A DNA stretch of 64,000 bases from Natrinema ejinorense (GTDB lineage Archaea; Halobacteriota; Halobacteria; Halobacteriales; Natrialbaceae). Made by a program: the position numbers and the translations under genes. This document shows, one piece after another, positions 1 to 8,574 of this stretch. The DNA is taken from the NCBI RefSeq assembly GCF_002494345.1, contig NZ_NXNI01000001.1:2046001-2110000 (forward strand), given 5' to 3'. How positions within the stretch are numbered: the first letter of the stretch is position 1; every line of letters starts with the position of its first letter. The notes below the pieces were generated by a model. The model was not told where the DNA came from. It saw only the letters and a program-made list of their open reading frames with translations, and searched no databases.

Positions 1-840
1 GAACGAGACGGACTCGCCCGGCTCGAGTCGGGCACACGACGTGACACCGATCGTCGCCGTGACCCCCGGCGCGACGATCGCGCGGACGGATCGGGGCGCG
101 TCCGCCGGCTCGGCGAGGCGAACGGCGACGCCACCGGGCTCGGCGGGCGAAAGCGGCTCGAGGCTGCCTGCGACGGCCGGCAGCCCGATGTCGTCAGGAT
201 GCGCCTGCGAAACGACCCCGCCGCGGAGATCGGTCGGGTCGAGCAGCGCACGGGTCCCGATGAACGACCGCGAGGAGACCTCGACGGCCGCGAGCCCCGT
301 CAGCCGTCGCTCGCCGGTCGGCGTCTCGGCGCGCGCCTCGACCATCCCGTGTCGCGTGGTCACCGTTTCGGCCGGGACCGTCCCGGTCGCGATGAGCGCT
401 GCCGCCGCACCCGCGACGGTACCGTCGACGGCCGACGGGACGACGTTGTTCGTCCCCGTCGAGACCGCGACCAGCGGGACGTCGCCGAGTTCGAGCGCGG
501 CGTCGCGGGTCGTCCCGTCGCCGCCGAGGACGACAGCGACGTCAGCCGCGTCCCGAAATCGGGCCGCCGCCCGACGGGTGTCTTCCGCGCTCTCCTCGAT
601 CGGTATCTCGAGCCTCGCTGCCTCGATGTCAGCGGGAGCCTCCGTGACCGCGTGGTCGGCGATTCCCGTCCGGTCGGGCATGATCAAGACCTCGAGGGGC
701 TCGCCCGCGACGGTCAGCCCGTCACAGACGCACTCGGCGACCCGGCGCTTCGCGTAGTTGTCGACGACGCTCGCGCCGCCGGTGAGCCGGCGGATGTCGC
801 GGCCCGCAGCGGGGTTGACGATCAGTCCGATAGTCGCCAC
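1..840 (-). CDS. AcoX/ATP-NAD kinase-like protein (3' part beyond window)
   Basis: The frame reads from a GTG at 840 to the window edge without a stop, giving 280 residues, so the C-terminus is missing. The N-terminus has a nucleotide-binding start (IGLIVNPAAGRD) and, near residue 100, the VVLGGDGTTRD motif of the NAD kinase/diacylglycerol kinase fold; a second conserved stretch, VSTGTNNVVP, follows. This arrangement matches the AcoX-like branch of the ATP-NAD kinase family, which is often encoded beside acetoin- or 2-oxoacid-dehydrogenase E1 genes. Here it follows the E1 beta gene after 12 bp on the same strand, so it is probably the third gene of that operon. True NAD kinase activity is not established for this branch. 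A paralogue lies near 58 kb. Confidence 0.8.
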   Translation of the reverse strand, partial: MATIGLIVNPAAGRDIRRLTGGASVVDNYAKRRVAECVCDGLTVAGEPLEVLIMPDRTGIADHAVTEAPADIEAARLEIPIEESAEDTRRAAARFRDAADVAVVLGGDGTTRDAALELGDVPLVAVSTGTNNVVPSAVDGTVAGAAAALIATGTVPAETVTTRHGMVEARAETPTGERRLTGLAAVEVSSRSFIGTRALLDPTDLRGGVVSQAHPDDIGLPAVAGSLEPLSPAEPGGVAVRLAEPADAPRSVRAIVAPGVTATIGVTSCARLEPGESVSF

Positions 841-852
841 GTGGTGACCCCG

Positions 853-1854
853 TTATGCGATCCGCTCGATCGCGGCTCTGACGTCGTCGCCATCGGGCAG
901 GACCTCCTGCTCGAGTGGCGGACTAAACGGAATGTGCGTATCCGGCGTGCCGACCCGCTGGATCGGCGCGTCGAGGCTGAAGAACGCCTCCTCCTGAACG
1001 CGCGTGGCGATCTCCGCGTGAGTGCCATACGACAGGGGGCTCTCGTCGGCGACGACCAGTCGCCCCGTCTTTTCGACGCTCTCGACGATCGTCTCGGTAT
1101 CGAGCGGGTACAGCGAGCGCGGGTCGATGACCTCGATGCTGACATCCCCCTCGAGGGAGTCGGCCACGCCGAGGGACTCGCCGACGAGTCGCTGGGTGGC
1201 GACGACGGTGACGTCCTCACCCTCACGTTCGACGGCCGCCTCGCCGATCGGGACCGTGAAGTCGTCGTCGGTCGGAACCTCGCCCGACTGCTCGTAGATC
1301 ATCTTGTTCTCGAAGACGAACACGGGGTCGTCAGACCGGATGGCCGCCTTCGTCAGCCCCTTCGCGCTCGCGGCGGTTCCCGGCGCAACGGCTTTTAGCC
1401 CCGGGAAGTGTGCGATCCAGGTGTGAACCGTCCCCGAGTGCTGGCTGGCAGCTCCCATCCCGCCGCCCTCGGTGGTCCGGACGGTGACCGGCAGTTCGGC
1501 CTTCCCGCCGAACATGTAGTGCATCTTCGCCATCTGATTCATGATCTGTTCCATCGCGACGCCCGCGAAGTCCGAGAACATGAGTTCGACGACCGGCCGC
1601 GTGCCGGTCGCCGCCGCGCCGGTCGCCGCGCCCATGAAGCCGGCCTCGCTGATCGGCGTGTCCCGGACCCGTTCCTCGCCGAACTCCTCGAAGAGGCCGC
1701 TGGTCACCTCGAGGACGCCGCCGAAGAGACCGACGTCTTCGCCCATCAGGTAGACGTCCTCGTCGCGCTCGAGTTCTTCGCGGAGCGCCTGGCGGATCGC
1801 CTCCCGTACGGTCATCGTCTCGGTCTCGAGTTCGAGTTCTGCCTGTGCCGTCAT
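853..1854 (-). CDS. TPP-dependent 2-oxoacid/acetoin dehydrogenase E1 beta subunit
   Basis: 333 residues, the usual length for E1 beta subunits of pyruvate, branched-chain 2-oxoacid or acetoin dehydrogenases. The N-terminal half has the transketolase pyrimidine-binding features (YLMGEDVGLFGG, RVRDTPISEAGFMGAATGAA) and the C-terminal half has the transketolase C domain with EVIDPRSLYPLD. The subunit pairs with E1 alpha to decarboxylate a 2-oxoacid or acetoin and pass the acyl group to lipoyl E2 in the cytoplasm. Its ATG overlaps the alpha stop codon as ATGA, implying translational coupling. No E2 or E3 gene is visible, so substrate cannot be fixed; proximity to an AcoX-like gene favours an acetoin-type complex, which is inference. 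Confidence 0.9.
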   Translation of the reverse strand: MTAQAELELETETMTVREAIRQALREELERDEDVYLMGEDVGLFGGVLEVTSGLFEEFGEERVRDTPISEAGFMGAATGAAATGTRPVVELMFSDFAGVAMEQIMNQMAKMHYMFGGKAELPVTVRTTEGGGMGAASQHSGTVHTWIAHFPGLKAVAPGTAASAKGLTKAAIRSDDPVFVFENKMIYEQSGEVPTDDDFTVPIGEAAVEREGEDVTVVATQRLVGESLGVADSLEGDVSIEVIDPRSLYPLDTETIVESVEKTGRLVVADESPLSYGTHAEIATRVQEEAFFSLDAPIQRVGTPDTHIPFSPPLEQEVLPDGDDVRAAIERIA

Positions 1855-2897
1855 CGGTGGTCACCTCCGTTCGCTCCGCCGTCGGTACGCGCGACGTTCG
1901 CAAAGCGGTCGAGTTCCGGCGGCCGGTCGGCGAACATGTCCTCGTAGGCCGCGCTCGGTTCGGGCGAGTCCGTCTCCTGTGCGTACTCGACGGCGTTTTC
2001 GATCGTCGCCTCGGTCTCGGATCGGAGCTCGTCGAACTCCTCGTCGGTTAGCTCGCCGCGCTCGATCAGTCGATCTTTGAACGATTCGATCGGATCGCGG
2101 TCCTTCCAGCGTTCGATCTCGTCCTCGTCGCGGTAGGGTTCCTCGTCGCCCTCGTAGTGACCGCGGTAGCGGTACGTCTGGGCCTCGACCATCGTCGGCC
2201 CGTCGCCGGCACGGGCTCGCTCCCGGGCCTCAGCGACTGCCTCCGCGACGGCAGTGATGTCCATGCCGTCGACGGTCACGCCGGGGATGTCGTAGGCCTG
2301 TGCCGTGTCGCTCAGGTTCTCGAGGTTGTGCTGTTTCTCGACCGGGGTTCCCTCCCCGTAGTGGTTGTTCTCGATGACGAAGATCGCCGGCAGGTCCCAG
2401 GTCGAAGCGAGGTTGATCGCTTCGTGGATCTGCCCCTGGGCGACGGCCCCGTCACCGAGGAAGCCGACCGCGACCTGATCGCGGTCCTGATAGTCGATCG
2501 ACAGGGCCGCGCCGGTCGCCAGCGGCGGCCCGGCACCGACGATGCCGTTCGCGCCGAGCATCCCGGCGTCGACGTCGGCGATGTGCATCGAACCACCCTT
2601 GCCGTTGCAGTAGCCCTCGGCCTTGCCGTAGAGCTCTGCCATCATGTATTTCGGGTCCAGCCCCTTCGCGATGCAGTGGCCGTGACCGCGATGCGTGCTC
2701 GCAATGTAGTCGTCGGAGTCGAGCGACGCACAGGCACCGACGCCGACCGCCTCCTCGCCGATATAGAGGTGGACGAATCCCGGTATTTCGCCGTCAGCGA
2801 ACCGATCACCTGCCTCCTCGTCGAACGCCCGGATGGTTACCATCCGGCGCAACGCCTCTCGCCGGCCGTCCGCACTGTCGAGGTCGAAATCTGCCAT
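1851..2897 (-). CDS. TPP-dependent 2-oxoacid/acetoin dehydrogenase E1 alpha subunit
   Basis: 348 residues from the ATG at 2897; the frame stays open 10 codons further upstream, but that stretch lies in the AT-rich promoter. It contains the E1 alpha thiamine-diphosphate motif GDGAVAQGQIHEAINLA followed by VIENNHYGEGTP, and the conserved STHRGHGHCIAKG and KGGSMHI segments. These residues bind TPP-Mg and the active-site phosphate in this family. It is the first gene of the minus-strand E1 alpha-E1 beta-AcoX-like operon. The YCNGKGGSMHI and GANGIVGAG segments are typical of AcoA-like subunits, but I cannot separate acetoin from pyruvate or branched-chain substrates by eye. Confidence 0.9.
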   Translation of the reverse strand: MADFDLDSADGRREALRRMVTIRAFDEEAGDRFADGEIPGFVHLYIGEEAVGVGACASLDSDDYIASTHRGHGHCIAKGLDPKYMMAELYGKAEGYCNGKGGSMHIADVDAGMLGANGIVGAGPPLATGAALSIDYQDRDQVAVGFLGDGAVAQGQIHEAINLASTWDLPAIFVIENNHYGEGTPVEKQHNLENLSDTAQAYDIPGVTVDGMDITAVAEAVAEARERARAGDGPTMVEAQTYRYRGHYEGDEEPYRDEDEIERWKDRDPIESFKDRLIERGELTDEEFDELRSETEATIENAVEYAQETDSPEPSAAYEDMFADRPPELDRFANVARTDGGANGGDHR

Positions 2898-2919
2898 GAG
2901 CCATCTTGAGGTACGATAC

Positions 2920-2945
2920 CATTCCACATATATCTAGCATTTATA
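2920..2945 (-). promoter_or_regulatory. Probable E1 operon promoter
   Basis: On the minus strand an AT-rich block (TTATAAATGCTAGATATATG) sits 25-48 nt upstream of the E1 alpha ATG at 2897. It contains two TATA-like hexamers in an otherwise GC-rich gap, consistent with an archaeal BRE/TATA element giving a short or absent leader. Assignment is by position and composition only. Confidence 0.45.
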
Positions 2946-3131
2946 ACTTGGTGGTACCACTCGATAAACGATCTAGAAAACGTGGAGTTCATCGGTCAGA
3001 ACGTGTCGTGATCGACGGCAACCGGTCGGTTCGTCACGCCGTCGTCGCTACGGGACCTGCCGACCGCTGTCCGACGTGATCGGGTCGCGGTTCGCCCTCA
3101 CAGTTGCCGTTCGCGCCGCGCATTCCCGCGA

Positions 3132-3911
3132 TTACCGCTCGAGGCAGTCGGGAGCGACCGGCTCGAGTCCGGTCTCGTCGACGAACTCGGCGAGAAAGTC
3201 CGCCCGATCGGGTATCTCGCCCGGTTGATGGGAGTCGGTGCCGACGGTCACGGCGACATCGTGGTCGCGGAGCACGGTCAGGAACGGCTCGGCGGGATGG
3301 ACGACCGCGGCGTCGGTCAGCGCCCGCCCGGCGTTGATTTCCGGGATCGTCCGGGAGTCGGCCAACGCCTCCGCCACTCGTCGATAGTGGTCGTCCGTCG
3401 CCAGCCCCCGTAGCGGCGACGTGCGCTCGAGCAGGTCGACGTGGGCCGCGATATCGAACAGTTCCGAGTCGACGAGCGCGACCAGTCTGTCGAAGTACCG
3501 ATCGACGACCGCTCGACGCTCTGCCTCGGACATGTCCGTGAACTGTGTCGGGACCTGCACGTTTCTGCCGTCGACGCCGTGGACGCTCCCGATCGCGTAC
3601 TCGAAGCCCGCCTCCGCGAGGAACGCGTCGATCGCCCCCTCGTCCCGTGGATCGTAGTCCATCTCGACGGCGTCGTAGATCTCGAGGTCGAAATCGTCCC
3701 GCAGCCGTTCGATCCCCCGTCGCCGTCGCTCGTAGGTCAGATCGAGGTTGAATCCGTACACGTTCCGCATCGATGCCGGCTTCTCGCGAGTGGCCACGTT
3801 GCAGTGGTCGGCGATGCCGACGCCCTCGAGGCCAGCCGACTCGGCGGCTCGCACCATCGACCTGAGAAAGTCGCCGTCCGAGTAGTTCGAGTGAACGTGG
3901 AAATCCCGCAT
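3132..3911 (-). CDS. PHP domain phosphoesterase (histidinol-phosphatase-like)
   Basis: 259 residues. The polymerase-and-histidinol-phosphatase motifs appear in order: the N-terminal HVHSNYSDG, ADHCN, an EMDY metal-ligand segment, SVHG, AHVD, and a C-terminal GTDSHQ. These His/Asp/Glu residues would coordinate three divalent metals for phosphomonoester hydrolysis. Haloarchaea use PHP proteins both as histidinol phosphatase and for other phosphoesters, and no histidine gene is adjacent, so the substrate is open. It stands alone on the minus strand, with GACTAACACG as a weak TATA candidate upstream. Confidence 0.8.
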   Translation of the reverse strand: MRDFHVHSNYSDGDFLRSMVRAAESAGLEGVGIADHCNVATREKPASMRNVYGFNLDLTYERRRRGIERLRDDFDLEIYDAVEMDYDPRDEGAIDAFLAEAGFEYAIGSVHGVDGRNVQVPTQFTDMSEAERRAVVDRYFDRLVALVDSELFDIAAHVDLLERTSPLRGLATDDHYRRVAEALADSRTIPEINAGRALTDAAVVHPAEPFLTVLRDHDVAVTVGTDSHQPGEIPDRADFLAEFVDETGLEPVAPDCLER

Positions 3912-4130
3912 ACGTCGTCGACCACGGGCGACGTGTTAGTCGTTTGGCTCGCGGAACGCGTTTCGAATCGTGTGGGATTCGCGGGCCGTGGGCGGTGTCT
4001 TTCGGTCCCGTCAGACGGTGTGCACCGGTCGCGGAGCGGACGAAGTAACACCGGTGTAATCAGCTAACCCTGGTATCCGCGAGCGCTTAAGTCGGTCTCA
4101 GCCCCAGACGAATGTACGGATACAGCACAA

Positions 4131-4787
4131 ATGTCACAGCAAAAATCCGATTACGTCGCCGACACGGAGATCGACGCAGCACTCGATGACCTCCCGACCG
4201 ATGCGGCCGTCGAGGAGACCGTGGAAAACCTCGAGGCCAACGGTTTCGAGGTCGTCGTCGCCGACTCGCCCGAGGACGCCCTGACGACGCTACAGTCGCA
4301 TATTCCCGCCGACGCGTCGGTGATGAACGGCCACTCCACGACGCTCGAAGAGATCGGCTTCGTCGACTACCTTTCCGAGGGCGACCACGAGTGGGAGAGT
4401 CTCCCCGACGAAATCTGGAGTATCGATGACGATGCGAAACGCCAGGCCGCTCGTCGAGAGTCACAGACTGCCGACTACTTCCTCGGCGGTATCAACGCGA
4501 TCGCCCAGACCGGTGAACTCGTCGCAGCCGACCGCTCGGGCAGCCGGATCGGCGCGTATCCCTTCGCCGCGAGTAACCTCGTTATCGTCAGTGGCATCAA
4601 CAAGATCGTGCCGACGCTCGACGACGCACTCGATCGCCTCGAGTCGGTGGCCTACCCCCTCGAGAACGAACGAGCGAAGGAAGCCTATGGCGTCGATTCC
4701 GCGATCGCCAAGCAACTCGTCTTCCGACAGGAACTCGAAGCGGGTCGCACGACCGTCGTCCTGATCCGCGATCAGCTGGGATACTAA
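4131..4787 (+). CDS. LUD domain protein (LutC/YkgG-like)
   Basis: 218 residues matching the LUD fold of LutC/YkgG: an N-terminal helical part with EETVENLEANGFEVVVADS, then DASVMNGHSTTLEEIGF, ADYFLGGINAIAQTGELV and GSRIGAYPFAASNLVIVSG, which line the presumed ligand pocket. In bacteria LutC acts with LutA and LutB in lactate oxidation, but neither partner is in this window, so this is an orphan LUD protein. A TATA-like CTTAAG lies about 40 nt upstream of the ATG. Function beyond the family name is not supported. Confidence 0.8.
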   Translation: MSQQKSDYVADTEIDAALDDLPTDAAVEETVENLEANGFEVVVADSPEDALTTLQSHIPADASVMNGHSTTLEEIGFVDYLSEGDHEWESLPDEIWSIDDDAKRQAARRESQTADYFLGGINAIAQTGELVAADRSGSRIGAYPFAASNLVIVSGINKIVPTLDDALDRLESVAYPLENERAKEAYGVDSAIAKQLVFRQELEAGRTTVVLIRDQLGY

Positions 4788-4926
4788 CTCGATCGCGCTC
4801 AGGAAGCGGGTCCCTGCAGTGCAGGGACGTCACCCGGGACGATTCGGGTGGCTTCGAACGCTCCCGGTTCCGCCTCCCGTAGACGTCTGAGAACCGAACG
4901 CACGAGAGAACGCACTGACTGGCGGG

Positions 4927-6078
4927 TTACTCGTTACGTGGGCTGCTCGGGTGGTACTCGGTATCGTACTCGCCGGGCTGGTCGTCGACGCGGTCGGGGT
5001 TGATCCGACCGGACAGCAGCATGAAGTCGACCAGCGTCAGCGCGAGCATCGCTTCGACGACGGGAACGCCTCGTGGCGGGAGGACGGGGTCGTGGCGGCC
5101 GATGACCTGCTCGTCTTTGAGTTCGCCGGTCTCCCAGTCGGCGGTCTGCTGGGACTTGGGGATCGAGGTCGGCGCGTGGAGCGTGACCTCGCCGTAGATC
5201 GGCTCCCCGGAGCTGATACCGCCCTGAATGCCGCCGTGATCGTTCTCCACCGGCGTCGGATTCCCCTCGTCGTCGAACTCCCAGTCGTCGTTTCGTTCCT
5301 TACCGGTCCACTCCCGCGCCTCGCGGCCGAGGCCGAATTCGAAGGCCGTCGTCGCCGGCACTGCCATCATCGCCTGTCCGAGCCGCGCGGACAGCGAGTC
5401 GAATCGGGGTGCGCCGAGGCCGACCGGAACGCCACGCGCTTCGAAGTAGATGCTCCCGCCGATGGAGTCGCCCTCCTCCTGGTACTCCGCGATCCGATCT
5501 TGCATCCGCTCGGCGGTCTCGGGGTGGGCACAGCGAACGTCGTTCGCTTCGGAGTGGTCTTTGATCTCCTCGAAACTCACGTCCGGCGCTTCGATGTCGC
5601 CGATCTGGTTGACGTGGGCCTTGAGTTCGATACCCTCTCGAGCGAGGAGCTTCTTCGCGATCGCGCCGGCTGCGACCCAGTTGACGGTTTCCCGCGCCGA
5701 GGAGCGGCCGCCGCCGCCCCAGTTTCGCGTGCCGAACTTCGCCGAGTACGTGAAGTCGCCGTGGCTCGGCCGGGGTGCAGTGATGAACGGCTCGTACTTG
5801 CCCGAGCGAGCGTCCTTGTTCTGGATGACCAGCCCGATGGGCGTCCCCGTCGTGTAGCCGTCCTGAATCCCCGATTTGATCGAGACGGCGTCGGGTTCGC
5901 CGCGGCTGGTGGTGATCATCGACTGGCCCGGCTTGCGCCGATCCAGGTCCTCCTGAATGTCCTCCGCGGAGAGCTCGAGGCCGGCCGGACAGCCCGAGAC
6001 GGTACAGCCCATCGCCTCCCCGTGGCTCTCGCCGAACGTGGTCACCTGAAAGAGGCGACCGAAGCGGTTGCCGTTCAT
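4927..6078 (-). CDS. aroC: Chorismate synthase
   Basis: 383 residues. It converts 5-enolpyruvylshikimate 3-phosphate to chorismate with reduced FMN, the last shared step of aromatic amino acid synthesis. Signature segments are all present: GRLFQVTTFGESHG at the N-terminus, RRKPGQ, ITAPRPSHGDFTYSAKFG, GGGGRSSARETVNWVAAGA and GGIQGGISSGEPI. I place the start at 6078 (MNGNRFG) rather than the longer open frame from 6123, because a TATA-like CGCTAAGTGT at 6101-6110 lies 28 nt upstream, as for a leaderless transcript. The C-terminus carries a short acidic tail. It stands alone, without neighbouring shikimate genes. Confidence 0.96.
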   Translation of the reverse strand: MNGNRFGRLFQVTTFGESHGEAMGCTVSGCPAGLELSAEDIQEDLDRRKPGQSMITTSRGEPDAVSIKSGIQDGYTTGTPIGLVIQNKDARSGKYEPFITAPRPSHGDFTYSAKFGTRNWGGGGRSSARETVNWVAAGAIAKKLLAREGIELKAHVNQIGDIEAPDVSFEEIKDHSEANDVRCAHPETAERMQDRIAEYQEEGDSIGGSIYFEARGVPVGLGAPRFDSLSARLGQAMMAVPATTAFEFGLGREAREWTGKERNDDWEFDDEGNPTPVENDHGGIQGGISSGEPIYGEVTLHAPTSIPKSQQTADWETGELKDEQVIGRHDPVLPPRGVPVVEAMLALTLVDFMLLSGRINPDRVDDQPGEYDTEYHPSSPRNE

Positions 6079-6315
6079 TACCACGTCATCGGGGACGCGG
6101 ACACTTAGCGGTGCAGGATTCACGGCCGGAGCCGGCCGTCCCTCGAGAGCACCGGGCCCGTCGCCAGCAGCGAAGCGTTCCGCGACAGTTCGGTCTTTCC
6201 CGAAACCGACCGTCGCATGTCGTGGGTTTATTTGTCAGTCGTGACTGTATCCCGTGACAATGGTTCGAGCGAAGGGACGACGCGATGGCGTCTCACCGAG
6301 GAGAGGGATCGAATC

Positions 6316-7149
6316 GTGGTTTCAGTAGTCGAACTGTTCGTTCGGATCGCCGGCGAAGATCCAGTGGTTCAGGGACTCGTGGGCGGGATCGTTATCGCGA
6401 CCCTGAATCTCTTTGGCGCGTCGCTGGTACTCGTGTGGCGGGACCCCTCCGAGCGTGCACTCGACGGCGCGCTCGGGTTCGCGGCCGGCGTGATGCTCGC
6501 CGCAGCGTTCACGAGTCTCATCATCCCGGGTATCGAGCAATACTCCGGGGGGAATCCGATACCCACGCTCGTCGGCGTCGCACTGGGCGCGGCCTTTCTC
6601 GACCGGGCCGACGTGATCGTCCCACACGCACACTATCTGCTGACCGGAAGCAAGCGACCGGACGAAGCCAACCCGAGCACGTCACTGCCACTCGACAACG
6701 AGCGGCTGACGCCCGTCGTCCTGTTCATCCTGGCGATTACGCTCCACAATATGCCCGAGGGATTGGCCGTGGGCGTCGGCTTTGGCTCCGGTAACGTCGA
6801 GAACGCGATCCCACTCATGATCGCGATCGGCATGCAAAACGTTCCCGAAGGGCTCGCCGTCTCGGTGGCCGCGATCAACGCCGGACTGGATCGCCGCTTC
6901 TACGCGGCCTTTGCGGGGGTGCGCTCGGGAATCGTCGAAATCCCGCTCGCGGTCGTGGGTGCGCTGGCAGTCAGCGTCGCCGAGCCCATCCTTCCCTATG
7001 CGATGGGATTCGCCGCGGGCGCGATGCTCTTCGTGATCTCCGACGAGATCATCCCCGAAACTCACACCCGCGGATACGAGCGAATCGCAACACTCGGGTT
7101 GATGGCCGGCACCATCGTGATGCTCTACCTCGACGTGAGTCTGGGGTAG
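6316..7149 (+). CDS. ZIP family divalent metal transporter
   Basis: About 277 residues with eight hydrophobic segments. The ZIP metal-binding signature in helix IV (LHNMPEGLAVGVGFG) and its partner in helix V (QNVPEGLAVSV) are intact, and a His-containing loop (PHAHYLLTG) lies before them. The family moves Zn, Fe or similar divalent cations into the cytoplasm. The frame is open from an ATG at 6217, but GTTTATTTG just after that ATG looks like the promoter, and a GGAGAGGG Shine-Dalgarno-like stretch lies about 9 nt before the GTG at 6316, so I prefer the GTG. The start is uncertain by up to 33 codons. Confidence 0.88.
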   Translation: MVSVVELFVRIAGEDPVVQGLVGGIVIATLNLFGASLVLVWRDPSERALDGALGFAAGVMLAAAFTSLIIPGIEQYSGGNPIPTLVGVALGAAFLDRADVIVPHAHYLLTGSKRPDEANPSTSLPLDNERLTPVVLFILAITLHNMPEGLAVGVGFGSGNVENAIPLMIAIGMQNVPEGLAVSVAAINAGLDRRFYAAFAGVRSGIVEIPLAVVGALAVSVAEPILPYAMGFAAGAMLFVISDEIIPETHTRGYERIATLGLMAGTIVMLYLDVSLG

Positions 7150-7172
7150 TCGACGACTGAAGGAGGATCGCG

Positions 7173-8465
7173 TCACAGCAACTCGAGGTCGATCGCCCCG
7201 AACGGGACGAGCATTTCGTCGGGGTGAAGCCCGCCGTGCATTCCGATCAACTCGAGTGTGGCGGGATCGCTGCCGTACCAGACCGCCTGCTCGCGATGAC
7301 AGACGACGAGATCGCCGAGTCGACGGCGGAAGGTCTCGCTTTCCTCGCAGTCGCCAAAGAGGTCGCGATCGCGGGCCTCGTCGGCGGTGAAGACGCGAGC
7401 ATCGAGGTCGGCGAGCGCCGACCGAACGGTCTCGAGCACGTCCGCACCCGCTCCCGGGCCCTCGTCGTCCGTCCGCAGATGGAGGTGCACGTTTCGCGGA
7501 CTGCCGGCATACCGGACCGGTTCCCCGTCCGCGTAGCGCTCGAGGGTCGCCATCACCGTATCGTACGTCTCGAGGTCGACGGTTCGGTCGGGATCGGTGT
7601 CGACGTGGCCGTGATCGGCCGTCACGAGGACGAGCGTGTCGCCGGCAGCCGTCGTCTCGTCGGCCACGAGCCCCGTGAGCGCCCGCTCGAGCGTGTCGAG
7701 CGTTTCCGTGACGGTATCTCGGTACGCTTTGCTGTCGGTTCCGGCGGCGTGGGCCGCGGTGTCGATCTGTGGGAGGTACGCGAACAGATAGGAGGGATCC
7801 GTGGCAGCGTCGAACGCCGCCCAAAGCGCGGACTCGAACCCCTCGAGGCCGTGCTTCCGGGCCGCCGCGTCGCCACCGCCGTAGGAGTGGACGGCCGCCC
7901 CGTCGTACGTCTCCGGGAACGGAACCACGTGCCGACAGTCGATACCCGCCGCTTTGAGGTCCGGATAGATCGGATCTCCCTCGAAGACGTCCTGTAACCC
8001 GTGATCGATCGATTCAGCGCCGGCTTTCGCGTCGACGGTGAAGGCCTCGTAGGAGGCGTCGTCCGCCGGGTCGTAGACGTCCCAGCCCAGCACGCCGTGG
8101 GACGCGGGGAGCCGACCCGTGTGGAACGTGGTCACCGCCGCTGCCGTTTCGGAGGGATAAATCGACGTCAACGGCGAGACGGTCCCGTCGGTCTCGAGTC
8201 GCTCGAGCAGCGGATGATCGTGGCGATTCCAGAATCGGAGGCCGAAGCCGTCGACCAGGACGACGAGGACGCGGTCGTACTCGCCGCCGAGGCCCCGGAG
8301 GACGTCGTCGGGAAGTTGTCGACGAGGGACTGGCATCCCGTCGGTCTCGAGGACCGACAGCGCCGTCCCGGGGATGTTTGCGAAACAGTATCGCTCGTAA
8401 TCGGGGAACAGATACCCCTCCTCGAACAGCCGGCGTCTGAGCTGCGACTCGAGCTCGGGACGCAT
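7173..8465 (-). CDS. Alkaline phosphatase superfamily hydrolase (nucleotide pyrophosphatase-like)
   Basis: 430 residues from the ATG at 8465; a GTG four codons upstream is less likely. The fold is recognised from VLVVLVDGFGLRFW (first metal Asp), SIYPSETAAAVTTFHTGRLP (the Thr in the nucleophile position, followed by the family's PAHG-like ASHGVLGW), LVTADHGH (metal Asp-His-His) and a final MHGGLHPDEM His. This is the arrangement of type I phosphodiesterase/nucleotide pyrophosphatase proteins. There is no signal peptide, so it is probably cytoplasmic. It sits alone; its substrate, whether nucleotide, phospholipid headgroup or other phosphodiester, cannot be told. Confidence 0.85.
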   Translation of the reverse strand: MRPELESQLRRRLFEEGYLFPDYERYCFANIPGTALSVLETDGMPVPRRQLPDDVLRGLGGEYDRVLVVLVDGFGLRFWNRHDHPLLERLETDGTVSPLTSIYPSETAAAVTTFHTGRLPASHGVLGWDVYDPADDASYEAFTVDAKAGAESIDHGLQDVFEGDPIYPDLKAAGIDCRHVVPFPETYDGAAVHSYGGGDAAARKHGLEGFESALWAAFDAATDPSYLFAYLPQIDTAAHAAGTDSKAYRDTVTETLDTLERALTGLVADETTAAGDTLVLVTADHGHVDTDPDRTVDLETYDTVMATLERYADGEPVRYAGSPRNVHLHLRTDDEGPGAGADVLETVRSALADLDARVFTADEARDRDLFGDCEESETFRRRLGDLVVCHREQAVWYGSDPATLELIGMHGGLHPDEMLVPFGAIDLELL

Positions 8466-8574
8466 ACGTCGACGCACGGACCCAACCGAGAAAACGTCAC
8501 GGGCCTCGAGGGCGGCAGACGGTCTCCTGTCCGTCAGTGCCGGTGGGACCGGGACATCGGGACAGCAAACCGTA

